Below are positions 8,865 to 17,845 of a stretch of 64,000 nt of DNA, one piece after another (the first letter of the stretch is position 1; every line of letters starts with the position of its first letter). This DNA comes from JAJDUF01 sp965214295. GTDB taxonomy: Bacteria > Chloroflexota > UBA11872 > UBA12225 > JAJDUF01. The translations under genes were made by a program, and so were the position numbers. Below the pieces are notes generated by a model, which worked only from the letters and a program-made list of their open reading frames with translations, was not told the DNA's origin and searched no databases. The DNA lies in assembly GCA_965214295.1 (NCBI GenBank), contig OZ243944.1:62001-126000 (forward strand), given 5' to 3'.

Positions 8865-9953
8865 AGTATTCCGATGCCAGCCGACCGTAACGGGCGTATT
8901 CCGTCCGGCTCGCTGCGGCCGCTGCAACTGCCCGGCGAGCTGGACGCGCTGGTCACGCTGCTCCGTGAAGTCCATACCGATGCCTCGGCGTGGCAACGGC
9001 AGCGGCTCGATGACGAGCTGGCCCTCCTCTCACGCTTGCGCCTCGCCTACCGGCTCGCGCGGTGGGTACCTCGACTGCTCCCACTACCGGCCGGCTGGGG
9101 ATAGGAGGATCGGCAAGGCCGGCTGGCCGGGGCCGTGCTGGTGCGCTCCCTACGTCCCGGCGGTACCGTGCAGTTGATAGACCACCTGGCCGTCCGACCG
9201 GCCGCGCGGCAACAGGGTATTGGCCGCTGCTTGCTGGCAACGGCGCTGTCCGCGCTGCGGCGCCAGGGCTCCCTCATAGCAACGCTTGAAGTTGACCCGG
9301 ACAATGTCGTGGCCGGGCGTCTGTACGCCGCTGCCGGCTTCCGGGTGGTAGACGAGGCGGTTGACTCCATGCGCCCAGCCGCCGCGGCGCAGCTACAACG
9401 CGGTCGCGCGGAGGCCGGCCCTGAGTTTGCGGTCCGCGCCTACCGTCGCGCCGATTTCGCGCCGCTCCAGCGCCTGATCGACGAGGCCATCCCCTGGATT
9501 CCTGGTACAGCGGCCAACGGCTCCGCAGCGGTCGGGAGGCTGCAAGCCGCGCGGACCGCTACGATGCGCCGGCTCGTAGACCTGCTCCGCGCCCAAGAAC
9601 GTCATAGCTACGTTATCACCGGGGCCGCCGGAGAACTGCTGGCCTATGCCGAGCTGACGCAAGCCGGACGACCGCCGGCAGCGTTGCTGGGATTTACGCC
9701 GCCCTATCACCGTCTCCGCTTGCTCGGCGCTCCTCACCTACCGGCCAGCGCAGCCGCGGCCCTCCTCACCGTCACGCTCGCCGCCTCCCGGCCGCGACCC
9801 ACCTTGACCACCGTCTCGGCAAGCCAGCCGAACTTGGTGCAGGCGCTGCAGCAAGCCGGGTTTATTCCCCAAGAGAAGCGTCAGCGGTTGGCGCTCGACC
9901 TCACTGCACGTCGCCATCAATCTCTCCCCCAGCGAGAGAGGGAAAGAGGTTAG
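8862..9953 (+). pseudogene. two-domain GNAT acetyltransferase interrupted by an in-frame TAG
   Basis: One frame runs from GTG 8862 to 9953 except for TAG at 9102-9104. Before it the text ends PLPAGWG and after it continues EDRQGRLAGAVLVRSLRPGG, exactly where GNAT enzymes have the G-x-V-W-E-E-D-G-R segment, so the amber most likely replaces a Trp codon (TGG to TAG). The acetyl-CoA loop RPAARQQGIGR lies just downstream, and a second GNAT-like domain begins near EFAVRAYRRADF. The product would be ~363 aa. Restart at the GTG codons after the stop could still make the C-terminal part. A sequencing error is possible. Confidence 0.65.
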
Positions 9954-9960
9954 CCACCAT

Positions 9961-10010
9961 AGGGGCGCAGTATGCTGCGCCCTGGGCGCGATCAATCGCG
10001 CCCCTACAGG
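9961..10010. repeat. two adjacent dispersed palindromes
   Basis: GGCGCAGTATGCTGCGCC is followed directly by GGGCGCGATCAATCGCGCCCC. The second belongs to a GGGGC-RYGATNNATCGYGCCC family that recurs at about 35.83, 42.30 and 49.62 kb. They fill the gap between the acetyltransferase and the dioxygenase lipoprotein genes. Confidence 0.7.
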
Positions 10011-10151
10011 CGGGCACTGGCGCCGTGGCCGGCCGGGAGCGCCGCTCTCGCTCCCCTGAGTGCGATCCGGGCACGGTTAGCGGAGATTTAACCGGCGATT
10101 AGTCCAAGGACATTCGATCCAAGATACCCTGATGTAAGGAGGGCAAGCGTG

Positions 10152-11012
10152 ATGCGTAACCCAAGGACGATCTTCGGACGATCCCACCTCGATGCGTGTA
10201 GTGGATTGCCGGGCAGTGAGGAGCGGAAGCTGAACCGGCGTGATGATCTACTGCGGAACCTGGGAGTAGTTGGCTCCCTGACCCTGATGGGGTGTTCGGA
10301 CATCCCTACCCCCGAGGCGCAAATCGCGGGCGGCAGCATTGACCCAACCGCCGTACCGGCCGCGACTGGGGCAACGCAGCCGGCGGCGGACCCAGCAGCC
10401 CCCACCGGCAGTCAATCGCCAGCCAATCCGGCCCCCGCGTGTGTCCTGACTCCCCAACAGACGGAAGGCCCATTCTACTTCGATCCCAAGCAAATCCGGC
10501 GCAACATCACCGAGGGGCGGCCCGGCACGCCATTACAAGTGGCCCTGCAAGTGGTCGAAGCCGGGACGTGTCGTCCGATCCAGGACGCCCTGGTGGACAT
10601 CTGGCATACGGACGCCGCCGGCCTCTATTCCGGCTACAGTGGTCAAGTGAGCGGGCGAAACGTAGACACATCGGGCGAGACGTTCCTCCGCGGCAGCCAG
10701 ATCACCGATGCCAGCGGACTGGTCCAATTCGAGTCCATCTACCCCGGTTGGTACCCTGGCCGCGCCGTGCATATCCACTTCAAGGTGCGCTTCGCCAACC
10801 AAACCGCGGTGACATCACAGTTGTACTTCCCGGAAGATGTGACCGACCGGGCCTACGCCGCGGCGCCGTACAACCTGCGGGGACAGGGGCGGACGACGAA
10901 CGAGACGGACAGCGTACTCCGGGGCGCCCCGGAAGACCAAAACCTACTCGCGGCGGTTGCTGCGGCCGGCGCCGGCTACCGGTCATCGCTCACCATTGGC
11001 ATCGTGCCCTGA
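10152..11012 (+). CDS. exported intradiol ring-cleavage dioxygenase-like lipoprotein
   Basis: A 286-aa protein of the protocatechuate 3,4-dioxygenase/catechol dioxygenase beta-sandwich family. Non-haem Fe(III) ligands can be read as Tyr in GLYSGY, Tyr in GWYPGR, and two His in AVHIHFK. The N-terminus carries NRR then a hydrophobic run ending in a lipobox LTLMGC (Cys48), so it is probably a lipoprotein, perhaps Tat-exported. An Ala/Pro/Thr-rich linker of ~45 residues separates anchor and enzyme. AAGGAGGG lies upstream; a GTG at 10149 is an alternative start. Secreted homologues are common in soil and marine bacteria, but the substrate is unknown. Confidence 0.8.
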   Translation: MRNPRTIFGRSHLDACSGLPGSEERKLNRRDDLLRNLGVVGSLTLMGCSDIPTPEAQIAGGSIDPTAVPAATGATQPAADPAAPTGSQSPANPAPACVLTPQQTEGPFYFDPKQIRRNITEGRPGTPLQVALQVVEAGTCRPIQDALVDIWHTDAAGLYSGYSGQVSGRNVDTSGETFLRGSQITDASGLVQFESIYPGWYPGRAVHIHFKVRFANQTAVTSQLYFPEDVTDRAYAAAPYNLRGQGRTTNETDSVLRGAPEDQNLLAAVAAAGAGYRSSLTIGIVP

Positions 11013-11041
11013 GAGGCCACCTGGCGGCCGGCGCCGGGGTA

Positions 11042-12265
11042 TCAGGAATCATTGGCGGTGACCACTCCCTCGTTGTGGACGCGCTCGTAGAGGCGCGCGA
11101 ACTCCGGCGAGCCGTCTTCCTCCCACAGCTCGACGCGGAGGCCCCGGATCGTGCCTTCCTCGTAGCCCGTCAACCGGCTGACCGCGGGAAAGGTCGGCGT
11201 GTAGAGCGTGTGGCCGCCGGGCAGGTGTAACACGGACACGTAGCGCGGGATCACCGCGGGTTGGCGGGCCGCGGCACGCGCCAGGGCCGCTTCGTCAACC
11301 TCCACGCCTAACCCCGGCGCTTCCGGTACCGGTGAGTAGCCCTCGATGACCGGAATACGCTCGGTGGTGATGTCATCCTCGTATTGGTCGTCGAGGTTGA
11401 TAGAGTGACCAACCGTCGGGAGCACCGCGGCCAGATGCAGAGCCAACGCCTTGGTCAGCGTGCCGCCGGTGAGCTGTACGATAGTCTGGACATTGGCCCG
11501 GCCGTAGGCCAGGCCACGGATCAGCGCATCGCCGATCCCGGCCTCTCCCACCATGTAGGCATCGGCGACGCCGTGGATGATCTCCTGTACGCCACCGAGC
11601 GGCGGAACGTGCATGATGAGCGGTATGCGCGTCTGCGCCCGGAGCCGCTGCCAGCTATCCAGGTCGCTGCGAACGAGCGGGTCCTCGATATAGCCCACGA
11701 TAGGGTGGTCCTCTTCCAGCGCGCGGATCGTCGGCAGGACGGCTGCCAGGGTGCGATTGCCGTTGAAGTCGTAGTGCAGTCGAAAGCCGGGCGGGGCAAC
11801 CTCCTCCACGACGCGGGTCTGCTCCAGGACATCGTGGATTTCCGAAGTGTGCATCTTGAAGATGGTGTAGCCCTGGGCGACAGCACGTTGGACTTCCTCG
11901 CGGAACTGCGCCGGCGCTGCAGGCCGGGTCCAGGCGGCGACCGCGATGGCCTCGCGCACCTTCTGTCCCATCAGCTTGTACGCTGGGACACCCAGGTACT
12001 TCCCCATCACGTCGTAGAGAGCACCGCCGAGGCCGGGATTGAAGTCATTGTTGATGAAGTCGAACGGGCTGCGACCGATCAGCGGCTCGACGGTAGAGCG
12101 TGGCGGCGCCGGGCAACGATAGTCACCGTAGCCGGTCACGCCCGCGTCGGTGTCGACCCGAAATACCGTGCGCCGATTGATGCTGCGAAATCGCACCTGG
12201 TACCGCTCGTTGCGGGCAGCGATACGGGGATAGATCGGAATGATCTCGATAGCGGTAATCTTCAT
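11042..12265 (-). CDS. mandelate racemase/muconate lactonizing-type enolase superfamily protein
   Basis: A 407-aa protein starting at ATG 12265 (MKITAIEIIPIYP); codons further upstream in the frame look like intergenic DNA. The capping domain and (beta/alpha)7-barrel are recognisable: FKMHTS at the KxK position (second residue is His), HYDFNGN (Asp ligand), YIEDPL (Glu ligand) and TVGHSIN (candidate base). The third metal-ligand strand reads LIMHVPP instead of the usual Asp/Glu. These deviations suggest a divergent member whose dehydratase or racemase activity is uncertain. Divergently arranged with the creatininase-family gene. Confidence 0.8.
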   Translation of the reverse strand: MKITAIEIIPIYPRIAARNERYQVRFRSINRRTVFRVDTDAGVTGYGDYRCPAPPRSTVEPLIGRSPFDFINNDFNPGLGGALYDVMGKYLGVPAYKLMGQKVREAIAVAAWTRPAAPAQFREEVQRAVAQGYTIFKMHTSEIHDVLEQTRVVEEVAPPGFRLHYDFNGNRTLAAVLPTIRALEEDHPIVGYIEDPLVRSDLDSWQRLRAQTRIPLIMHVPPLGGVQEIIHGVADAYMVGEAGIGDALIRGLAYGRANVQTIVQLTGGTLTKALALHLAAVLPTVGHSINLDDQYEDDITTERIPVIEGYSPVPEAPGLGVEVDEAALARAAARQPAVIPRYVSVLHLPGGHTLYTPTFPAVSRLTGYEEGTIRGLRVELWEEDGSPEFARLYERVHNEGVVTANDS

Positions 12266-12447
12266 CGGCACGCTCCTCCCGGCAAGACGCGCATCGCCCT
12301 CCGGTCCTCGCCTCTTGGTACGTGGGGGTGATCGCAGGTGTGTCCGCAGCATAACACGGCAGCCGAATTCAAGCCCCGTGTACGCCCGGTACTCTATACT
12401 GCGCTCGCCTGGTGCGCCCATCGGATACACACGGGGAAGGGGCAGAC

Positions 12448-13233
12448 ATGCGCGAGCAAGAGATTCGCCTGGAAAAGCTAACTCGTCGGGAGTTCCGCAC
12501 GGCCCTCGCGGCCGAGCACTACCAAGTGGCAATTCTGCCTACGGGGAGTATCGAGCAGCACCTGGAGCACCTGGCGTTGGAACAGGATATCGTGTCGAGC
12601 ACCTACGTCGCGGAGCGGGTAGCGAAACGGCTCTATCCCAACGTGATCGTCGCGGTGCCGATGGCAATCGGTATTGCCGAGCATCACATGGGGTTTGCCG
12701 GCACTCTCTCGGCCCGCCCCGGCAGTTGGCTGGCCGTGCTCTTCGACGCCGTGGAGAGCCTTGTCCGGCACGGCGTCAGGAAGGTGCTCATCCTCAACGG
12801 TCATGGCGGCAACGTGGCCGTGATCCGCAGCGCGCTCCCACAATGGCAGCTCTACTTTCGCAACGCGCACGGCGAGCAGCCGGAGCTTGGCGACACGTTA
12901 GCCAGCTTCTCGCACGGCGACTACAACCGGCGCGTGCAGGAGGCGGCGCAAGCGCCCGTTGACCTGCGTTCGTGCAGCTATTGGGACCTGATCCCGCGCG
13001 ACTTCGCCAATGAAGTGCTGGAGACGGGGAGCATGCCCGGCCACGCGCAGGAATTCGAGACGGCCGTGACGATGCATGCGTTTCCGGAAAACCTGCGGCC
13101 GGAAGCGATGGCCTACAATGCCAGCCCCAATAGCGCCAAAGCGACCGGCGAGAAGGGCCGCGTACTGATCGAGCGGGCCATCGAAGGGGGGATTGCGCTG
13201 GTGCAGGAGATGCTTGAGGTCCCCCAAACCTAG
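12448..13233 (+). CDS. creatininase-family amidohydrolase
   Basis: A 261-aa protein from ATG 12448, with GGGGAAGGGG upstream. The family binds two divalent metals and opens cyclic or linear amides; members include creatininase, formamide hydrolases and MftE. Visible motifs are PTGSIEQHLEHLALEQD (Glu, His, Asp ligands) and ILNGHGGN. A later PGHAQEFETA contributes the second Glu. No neighbouring creatine or mycofactocin genes are present, so the substrate is not assigned. It is transcribed away from the enolase-superfamily gene and could share its promoter region. Confidence 0.85.
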   Translation: MREQEIRLEKLTRREFRTALAAEHYQVAILPTGSIEQHLEHLALEQDIVSSTYVAERVAKRLYPNVIVAVPMAIGIAEHHMGFAGTLSARPGSWLAVLFDAVESLVRHGVRKVLILNGHGGNVAVIRSALPQWQLYFRNAHGEQPELGDTLASFSHGDYNRRVQEAAQAPVDLRSCSYWDLIPRDFANEVLETGSMPGHAQEFETAVTMHAFPENLRPEAMAYNASPNSAKATGEKGRVLIERAIEGGIALVQEMLEVPQT

Positions 13234-13280
13234 TCGCGCGGCTAGAATTGGTAAGGACACAGGGGATGATAAGGTCAGTC

Positions 13281-13847
13281 ATGCCCGATTGGACATACGA
13301 CTCCAACACCTGTTTGTTCTGGGACTGCGATGAGCGGATTCGGGAAGACCACATCTTCTGCTACGAGCACTTTCAGGACTTCCAAGCAAGTGACATTGAC
13401 GAATGTCCGGGCTGCGGCCTCTTTAAGGATGCCGACTACGAGGTGTGCCTCGATTGCCGCAATAGTGGACGACGGTCCTCAGCCGGGAGCAGCAAGGGTG
13501 GAAACCGGTCCAGAAGTCGGTACAAACCTGAGTATTCCCCACACTGGGAGGTGCGCGACGCCAAGACCAAAACCTTCTACGTCTATCTGCTGAAGCTGGA
13601 TGGTGGGCGCTTCTACGCCGGCCAGACCAGAGAGCTACGCGAGCGCCTCTCGGAGCACCGCGACGGTCACACCAAGTCCACGGCCGGCCGGAACCCGAAA
13701 CTTGTGTGGTTTGGGGTACTGCCAAGTCGTGAAGCAGCGACTTCTACGGAGGTCGAGCTAAAGAAGCTGGTTGACTCGAACCCGCGGGAAATCCGCAGAA
13801 TGGTCATCGGGTTCAAGGACTTGGTGCAAGAGCTGAACTACAGCTAG
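13281..13847 (+). CDS. zinc-ribbon plus GIY-YIG nuclease domain protein
   Basis: A 188-aa protein. The N-terminal ~60 residues contain Cys pairs (CLFWDC, CYEHF, CPGCG, CLDC) typical of zinc-ribbon modules. After a Ser/Arg-rich linker, residues ~100-185 form a GIY-YIG domain: FYVYLLKLDGGRFYAGQT, then RERLSEHRDGH and a Glu in TEVELK. The motif is degenerate (YVY...YAG), as in UPF0213/UvrC-like members. ATG 13281 has AAGG 6-9 nt upstream; ATG 13266 is an alternative adding five residues. Possible DNA repair or mobile-element nuclease; no neighbours clarify this. Confidence 0.75.
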   Translation: MPDWTYDSNTCLFWDCDERIREDHIFCYEHFQDFQASDIDECPGCGLFKDADYEVCLDCRNSGRRSSAGSSKGGNRSRSRYKPEYSPHWEVRDAKTKTFYVYLLKLDGGRFYAGQTRELRERLSEHRDGHTKSTAGRNPKLVWFGVLPSREAATSTEVELKKLVDSNPREIRRMVIGFKDLVQELNYS

Positions 13848-13980
13848 TATCCCACCGTTACCCGCTCCGTAACCCTGCCTGTTACCCTCATGGGCCTATC
13901 CTGCACTGGACAGCGGGATAAATGGCCCGAGCGCGATAATCGGCGGGCCGCCCTGCACGCAAGGGAGGCGAAAACACGCC

Positions 13981-15423
13981 ATGAATCCACGCCGCACGCA
14001 ACTGTTCCTAGACGATGAGATCATCGAGCAGACCGTCCGCCTCCAGCGGATTATCCACCAGCCCCGGAAGCACCCCGCTAATCCCCTCTACACCGTGGGC
14101 GCACCCTGGGAAGGCCAAGGGATCGTCTATCTCGCTGGCGTCTACATTGACCCGCAAGACGGCCTCTGGAAAGCCTGGTACGTCACGCTCTACCCACCGG
14201 CCTACCCGGAGATCATCTACGCCATCTGCCTGATTACGTCGCCGGACGGCATCCACTGGACCCGGCCGGAGCTGGACGTGTACCGCGGGCACAACGGCAA
14301 AAAGACCAACATCGTCCTCGATCTGGGCAAGGTCGGCAGTGTCTCGGGGCCGACCATTCTCTACGAGCCGGAACGTGAGCCGACGCCATGGACGCTCATT
14401 CTCAGCGCGTCGGTACACGGAACCGCGGATTACAAGGGCTACATTCTGCGCTCGGCGGACGGCGTGCATTGGGAGTGGGAGCGCCCCATGCCGCACGGCG
14501 TCGAGCACGGCATGGGCGACCGCTGCACCGCGCTCAAGGGCACCGATCCGGAGTATCCCTACCTGCTGTTGAGCCGGGGGCTGGCGGACATGCACCAGTG
14601 GGGCTTGGTGCGGTCGGTGCATCGGGTGGCGATCAATGCGGAGCGTGCCGCGAGCAGCCCACAGCGCATTCTCACCCCCGACCTCGAAGACGACCCGGCG
14701 GGGCAGGTGTACCACGCCCACGCCTTCCGGTACGGGGACACCTATGTCGGCCTCTTCCAGTGGTACTGGGAGACCGACGATCCCTACGCCGAAATGGAGC
14801 TAATGACGAGCCGCGACACCATCACGTGGCAGCGGCTGCGTCCCCGCCGAACGTTCCTGCCGCGCGCACCGGGCGGCGCCGCGGCCGGCGCTTTCGATTG
14901 CCAGGCAACGGACACCGCGCTCTCGCCACCGATCCGCACGTCTCATGCCTCCCGCGGCCCCTACCTGATGGGGAGCATGGACACGCTCTGGTTCTACTAT
15001 TGGGGTGGGCCGGCCATGCACGGCAAGCGCCACCTGACCTTCGGTCGGGCGCTGGGCCTCGCGCAGTTGCGGGCCGACGGGTTCTGCTCCCTCCGCGCGC
15101 ACCGCTTCCCCGGCACGCTGGTCACGAAACCGTTCGTGTGGCCGGGCGGCATCTTGCGGATCAATGCCTCGATAGTAGGCGGTGGGGGCAACGGCGGCGT
15201 GTGGGTCGAGGTGCTCGACGAGGAGTTGACGCCCATCCCGGGACTGACCCGCGCCGACGCCGACGTCTTCCGCTACCGCGACAGCACCGCGCACCCGTAC
15301 ACATGGGAGCAGGATCGCCGGGCTATCGTCAAGATGACCGGGCAACGCATCCGCTTGAAGTTCTACCTGGAGAACGCCGACCTCTACAGCTTCCATGCGA
15401 CAGACGGCCGGGAGGGGAGTTGA
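13981..15423 (+). CDS. glycoside-hydrolase-like beta-propeller protein
   Basis: A 480-aa protein with GGGAGG upstream of ATG 13981. The N-terminus LFLDDEIIEQTVRLQRIIHQP and repeated SPDGIHWTRPEL, SADGVHWEWERP and TSRDTITWQRL blades resemble five-bladed propellers of GH32/43/68-like predicted glycosidases common in Planctomycetes and Chloroflexota. The C-terminal ~130 residues (LRADGFCSLRAHRFPGTLVTKPF) look like a beta-sandwich carbohydrate-binding extension. No signal peptide. Catalytic acids cannot be assigned confidently, so activity is inferred from family likeness only. Confidence 0.7.
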   Translation: MNPRRTQLFLDDEIIEQTVRLQRIIHQPRKHPANPLYTVGAPWEGQGIVYLAGVYIDPQDGLWKAWYVTLYPPAYPEIIYAICLITSPDGIHWTRPELDVYRGHNGKKTNIVLDLGKVGSVSGPTILYEPEREPTPWTLILSASVHGTADYKGYILRSADGVHWEWERPMPHGVEHGMGDRCTALKGTDPEYPYLLLSRGLADMHQWGLVRSVHRVAINAERAASSPQRILTPDLEDDPAGQVYHAHAFRYGDTYVGLFQWYWETDDPYAEMELMTSRDTITWQRLRPRRTFLPRAPGGAAAGAFDCQATDTALSPPIRTSHASRGPYLMGSMDTLWFYYWGGPAMHGKRHLTFGRALGLAQLRADGFCSLRAHRFPGTLVTKPFVWPGGILRINASIVGGGGNGGVWVEVLDEELTPIPGLTRADADVFRYRDSTAHPYTWEQDRRAIVKMTGQRIRLKFYLENADLYSFHATDGREGS

Positions 15424-15451
15424 AGGGATCGCACTCCGAGGGAGGTGGGGG

Positions 15452-15525
15452 TGCATCCGGAAGGAATCGAACCTTCAACCTTGGGCTTAAGAGGCCCCTG
15501 CTCTGCCTAATTGAGCTACGGATGC
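15452..15525 (-). tRNA. tRNA-Lys(CTT)
   Basis: Minus-strand cloverleaf: acceptor GCATCCG/CGGATGC, D-arm GCTC...GAGC, anticodon loop CTCTTAA giving anticodon CTT, five-base variable loop, T-arm GAAGG-TTCGATT-CCTTC, discriminator A. The first anticodon-stem pair is a G-A mismatch. CCA is not encoded. It lies downstream of the propeller gene, on the opposite strand. Confidence 0.93.
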
Positions 15526-15580
15526 CTGGCGCGACGCGCTGCTATTCAGATTGTACCAAAACGGGTTCGGGAATGCGTCG

Positions 15581-16393
15581 TCAGCCCTGGTCAGGAAAGC
15601 GATAGCGCAGAAACAGCTCGCTCCCGGCGCGGTACGCCGAGAGCAGCTCTAGCCGGACGAGCGCGAGGGGGGAGAAGCCACCCCTCTCGACAGCGGTCGT
15701 ACCGCCGGCGCCACCCTGGATTTTGGGCGCAACGGTGAGGAATAGCTCGTCTACCAGACCCGCCGCGATGAGCCAGGCGTTGGTGCGCGGGCCACCCAGG
15801 CAGACCAGCCGTTGTACGCCCCAATCGTGTCGGAGCGTGGCGAGCACCTCATGGGCGTCCAGCGCAACGCTGCCGGCTGCCCCTAGCCGGATCACCTGTA
15901 CCCGCTCATCAAGCGCGGCAACTTGGCTGCGGCTGGCAGCCCTCGATACGATGGCGGCCAAGTTGGTCCGATCCGTGCGGAAGAAGGGGGCGTCCAAGGA
16001 CATTTCGCCCCGCCGGCTCACGACTATCCACAGCGGCCGCGGGCACAAGCCTCGTTCCTGCCGCTCCTGCTGGGTCGCGGGTGTAATCTGGGGATAGCGC
16101 AACCCGTCCGCCCGTACCGTGCCAGCGCCCCCGAGAATCGCATCGGCTTGCAGGTTGATCCGCGCCATGAGCGCGTGGTCAATGTCGCTACCGATCAGTT
16201 TTGTCGTCCCGGCGCCTCCGACGACCACCTTGCCGTCGATAGTGGTGACCATATTCATCGCCACGTAAGGGCGGTCGGCGCTCCTCGCGGCGGGCCAGCG
16301 CAGATCGGCATAGACCGCGCTGAAGGGGACGGGACCAGGTAGAGCAGCAGTCACCCGGTCGAACAGGCGATAGACCTCCGCAGACGTATCCAT
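15581..16393 (-). CDS. RibD C-terminal-domain (DHFR-like) reductase
   Basis: A 270-aa protein with the riboflavin-reductase/dihydrofolate-reductase-like fold: AMNMVTTIDGKVVV at the start of the domain, ADAILGGAGTVRADG, and the C-terminal VDELFLTVAPKIQGG. It lacks the deaminase half of bifunctional RibD, so it is a stand-alone reductase. Family members reduce pyrimidine intermediates of flavin synthesis or unrelated NADPH-dependent substrates; no other rib genes are nearby. ATG 16393 is preferred over ATG 16438, though neither has a clear ribosome-binding site. Confidence 0.8.
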   Translation of the reverse strand: MDTSAEVYRLFDRVTAALPGPVPFSAVYADLRWPAARSADRPYVAMNMVTTIDGKVVVGGAGTTKLIGSDIDHALMARINLQADAILGGAGTVRADGLRYPQITPATQQERQERGLCPRPLWIVVSRRGEMSLDAPFFRTDRTNLAAIVSRAASRSQVAALDERVQVIRLGAAGSVALDAHEVLATLRHDWGVQRLVCLGGPRTNAWLIAAGLVDELFLTVAPKIQGGAGGTTAVERGGFSPLALVRLELLSAYRAGSELFLRYRFPDQG

Positions 16394-16584
16394 TGTCGTG
16401 GGCAATCGGCGACCGCTGAAGACTATTGTAGCCAACACCTACGACGGGGGTCCTCCGGCGACCCGACCGCGCCACCTCAACCGCTCCAGCGGCGCGCTCG
16501 CCGGGAGGCCGTGCAACCTGGCACAATAACCGCGGCAGTAGTGTACTGGGTCGCTCTGCCAGGAAGGGCAGGATCACAAGCATT

Positions 16585-17229
16585 ATGTGGCTGGTACGGT
16601 TTGTCGTCACCGCGTCGCTCACCTACGTCCTCGGCGCCATCCCCACCGGGCTACTTGTCGGTCGTCTCTACGGTGGGATTGACGTGCGTAACTACGGCAG
16701 TCGCAGCACCGGCGCCACAAACGTGCTCCGCACGCTGGGACCGGGCGCCTCGTTGTGCGTTGCGGCGGCCGACTTTCTGAAGGGTCTCTTGGCGGTGCTG
16801 CTCATCCGCCAGCTCTATCCTCAGCAGCGTTGGATGCACGGGCTGGCAGCCTTCTCTGCGGCCGTCGGCCACAACTGGCCCCTGTTCGCCGGATTTCGTG
16901 GCGGCAAGGGCGTGCTGACGTCGCTTGGCGGCCTCATACTGCTGCATCCGCCGACGACATGTGCTGTTGTGGGCGTCGGTGTGCTCGTACTCTGGCGGAC
17001 ACGGTATGCCTCCCTCGCGTCACTCAGCGGCGCGATAGTGGCCGTGGTGTCTCTTGTGGGGGCCGCACTACGCCGGAACGTCCCGACCGCCTACGCCGTG
17101 TGGGGATTGGCGAGCGCAGCGTTGGTGGTGCTGCGACACCACGAGAATATCTCGCGCCTGCTCGCCGGCACCGAGCGCCGGCTTGGCGAGCGGGCGGCCA
17201 GCCCGTCCGACACACAGGCGCCGCAGTGA
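16585..17229 (+). CDS. plsY: glycerol-3-phosphate acyltransferase PlsY
   Basis: A 214-aa polytopic membrane enzyme that transfers the acyl group from acyl-phosphate to glycerol-3-phosphate, the first step of phospholipid synthesis. The family motifs are clear: GAIPTGLLVGR near residue 18, SRSTGATNVLRTLG near 45, and HNWPLFAGFRGGKG near 95. About five hydrophobic helices are visible and length is normal. AGGAAGGGCAGGATC lies upstream of the ATG. PlsX is not in the window. Confidence 0.93.
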   Translation: MWLVRFVVTASLTYVLGAIPTGLLVGRLYGGIDVRNYGSRSTGATNVLRTLGPGASLCVAAADFLKGLLAVLLIRQLYPQQRWMHGLAAFSAAVGHNWPLFAGFRGGKGVLTSLGGLILLHPPTTCAVVGVGVLVLWRTRYASLASLSGAIVAVVSLVGAALRRNVPTAYAVWGLASAALVVLRHHENISRLLAGTERRLGERAASPSDTQAPQ

Positions 17230-17295
17230 GCAGGGGCGAGACTCGCCGTTCGCGTTGACGCACTCCTCTGTCGTATTGGAGCATTCGCGACGACT

Positions 17296-17565
17296 GTGCA
17301 GGCGAGACTGCACCACCTTATCGAGCAACTGCCTGAAACCGAGCTTCACGCGGCCTTGCGGTTCCTAGAGTATTTGCGTCAGACCAGCGCCGATGCCGAT
17401 CCTGTCTTGCAAGCGCTGCTCGCGGCACCACCTGACGACGAGGCGTTGAGCCAAGAGGAGATCGCGCAATCGGATGCCGCTTGGGAGTCCTATGTGACCG
17501 GACGTGATCGTGGCCAGCGGTTAGACACGATGCACCAAGGGCTACTTGGAGAGGAACGTGCCTGA
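17296..17565 (+). CDS. putative antitoxin of a RelE/ParE-type pair
   Basis: An 89-aa acidic protein from GTG 17296: QARLHHLIEQLPETELHAALRFLEYL, then an Asp/Glu-rich tail. The N-terminus resembles short antitoxin-like proteins with a DUF2281-type helix. It overlaps the next gene by 8 nt, and that gene encodes a RelE/ParE-like toxin, so translational coupling is likely. No DNA-binding motif is obvious. Confidence 0.6.
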   Translation: MQARLHHLIEQLPETELHAALRFLEYLRQTSADADPVLQALLAAPPDDEALSQEEIAQSDAAWESYVTGRDRGQRLDTMHQGLLGEERA

Positions 17566-17818
17566 ATGGCACGTCACTCTGCTGCGTCCGGATCGACGCT
17601 ATCTCGACCGTCTCGCGCGAGACGAGCAGGAACGTATCCTTGACCCACTTGCCCGACTAGAACACGACCCCTTCACAGCGGGGATCAAGTCACTTACCGG
17701 CCGTGGGGAGTGGAGTCTTCACGTCGGGAGTCGGCGTGTACTCCTGCGACTTGATCGTACCCAGCACCAACTGGTCGTGACGCGCATCGGCCCACGAGGA
17801 GACATCTACAGACACTAA
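17558..17818 (+). CDS. RelE/ParE-family toxin
   Basis: An 86-aa basic protein starting at GTG 17558, four nt after GGAGAGGA; TTG 17546 is an alternative. The pattern WHVTLLRPDRRYLDRLARDEQERILDPLARLEHDP, then LTGRGEWSLHVGSRRVLLRLD and VVTRIGPRGDIYRH fits the RelE/ParE fold, with the Arg-rich central strand and terminal basic residues used by mRNA interferases. Presumably neutralised by the overlapping upstream product. Confidence 0.75.
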   Translation: MPEWHVTLLRPDRRYLDRLARDEQERILDPLARLEHDPFTAGIKSLTGRGEWSLHVGSRRVLLRLDRTQHQLVVTRIGPRGDIYRH

Positions 17819-17845
17819 GGCGCCCCGGTCACAGGAGCAGCACCG

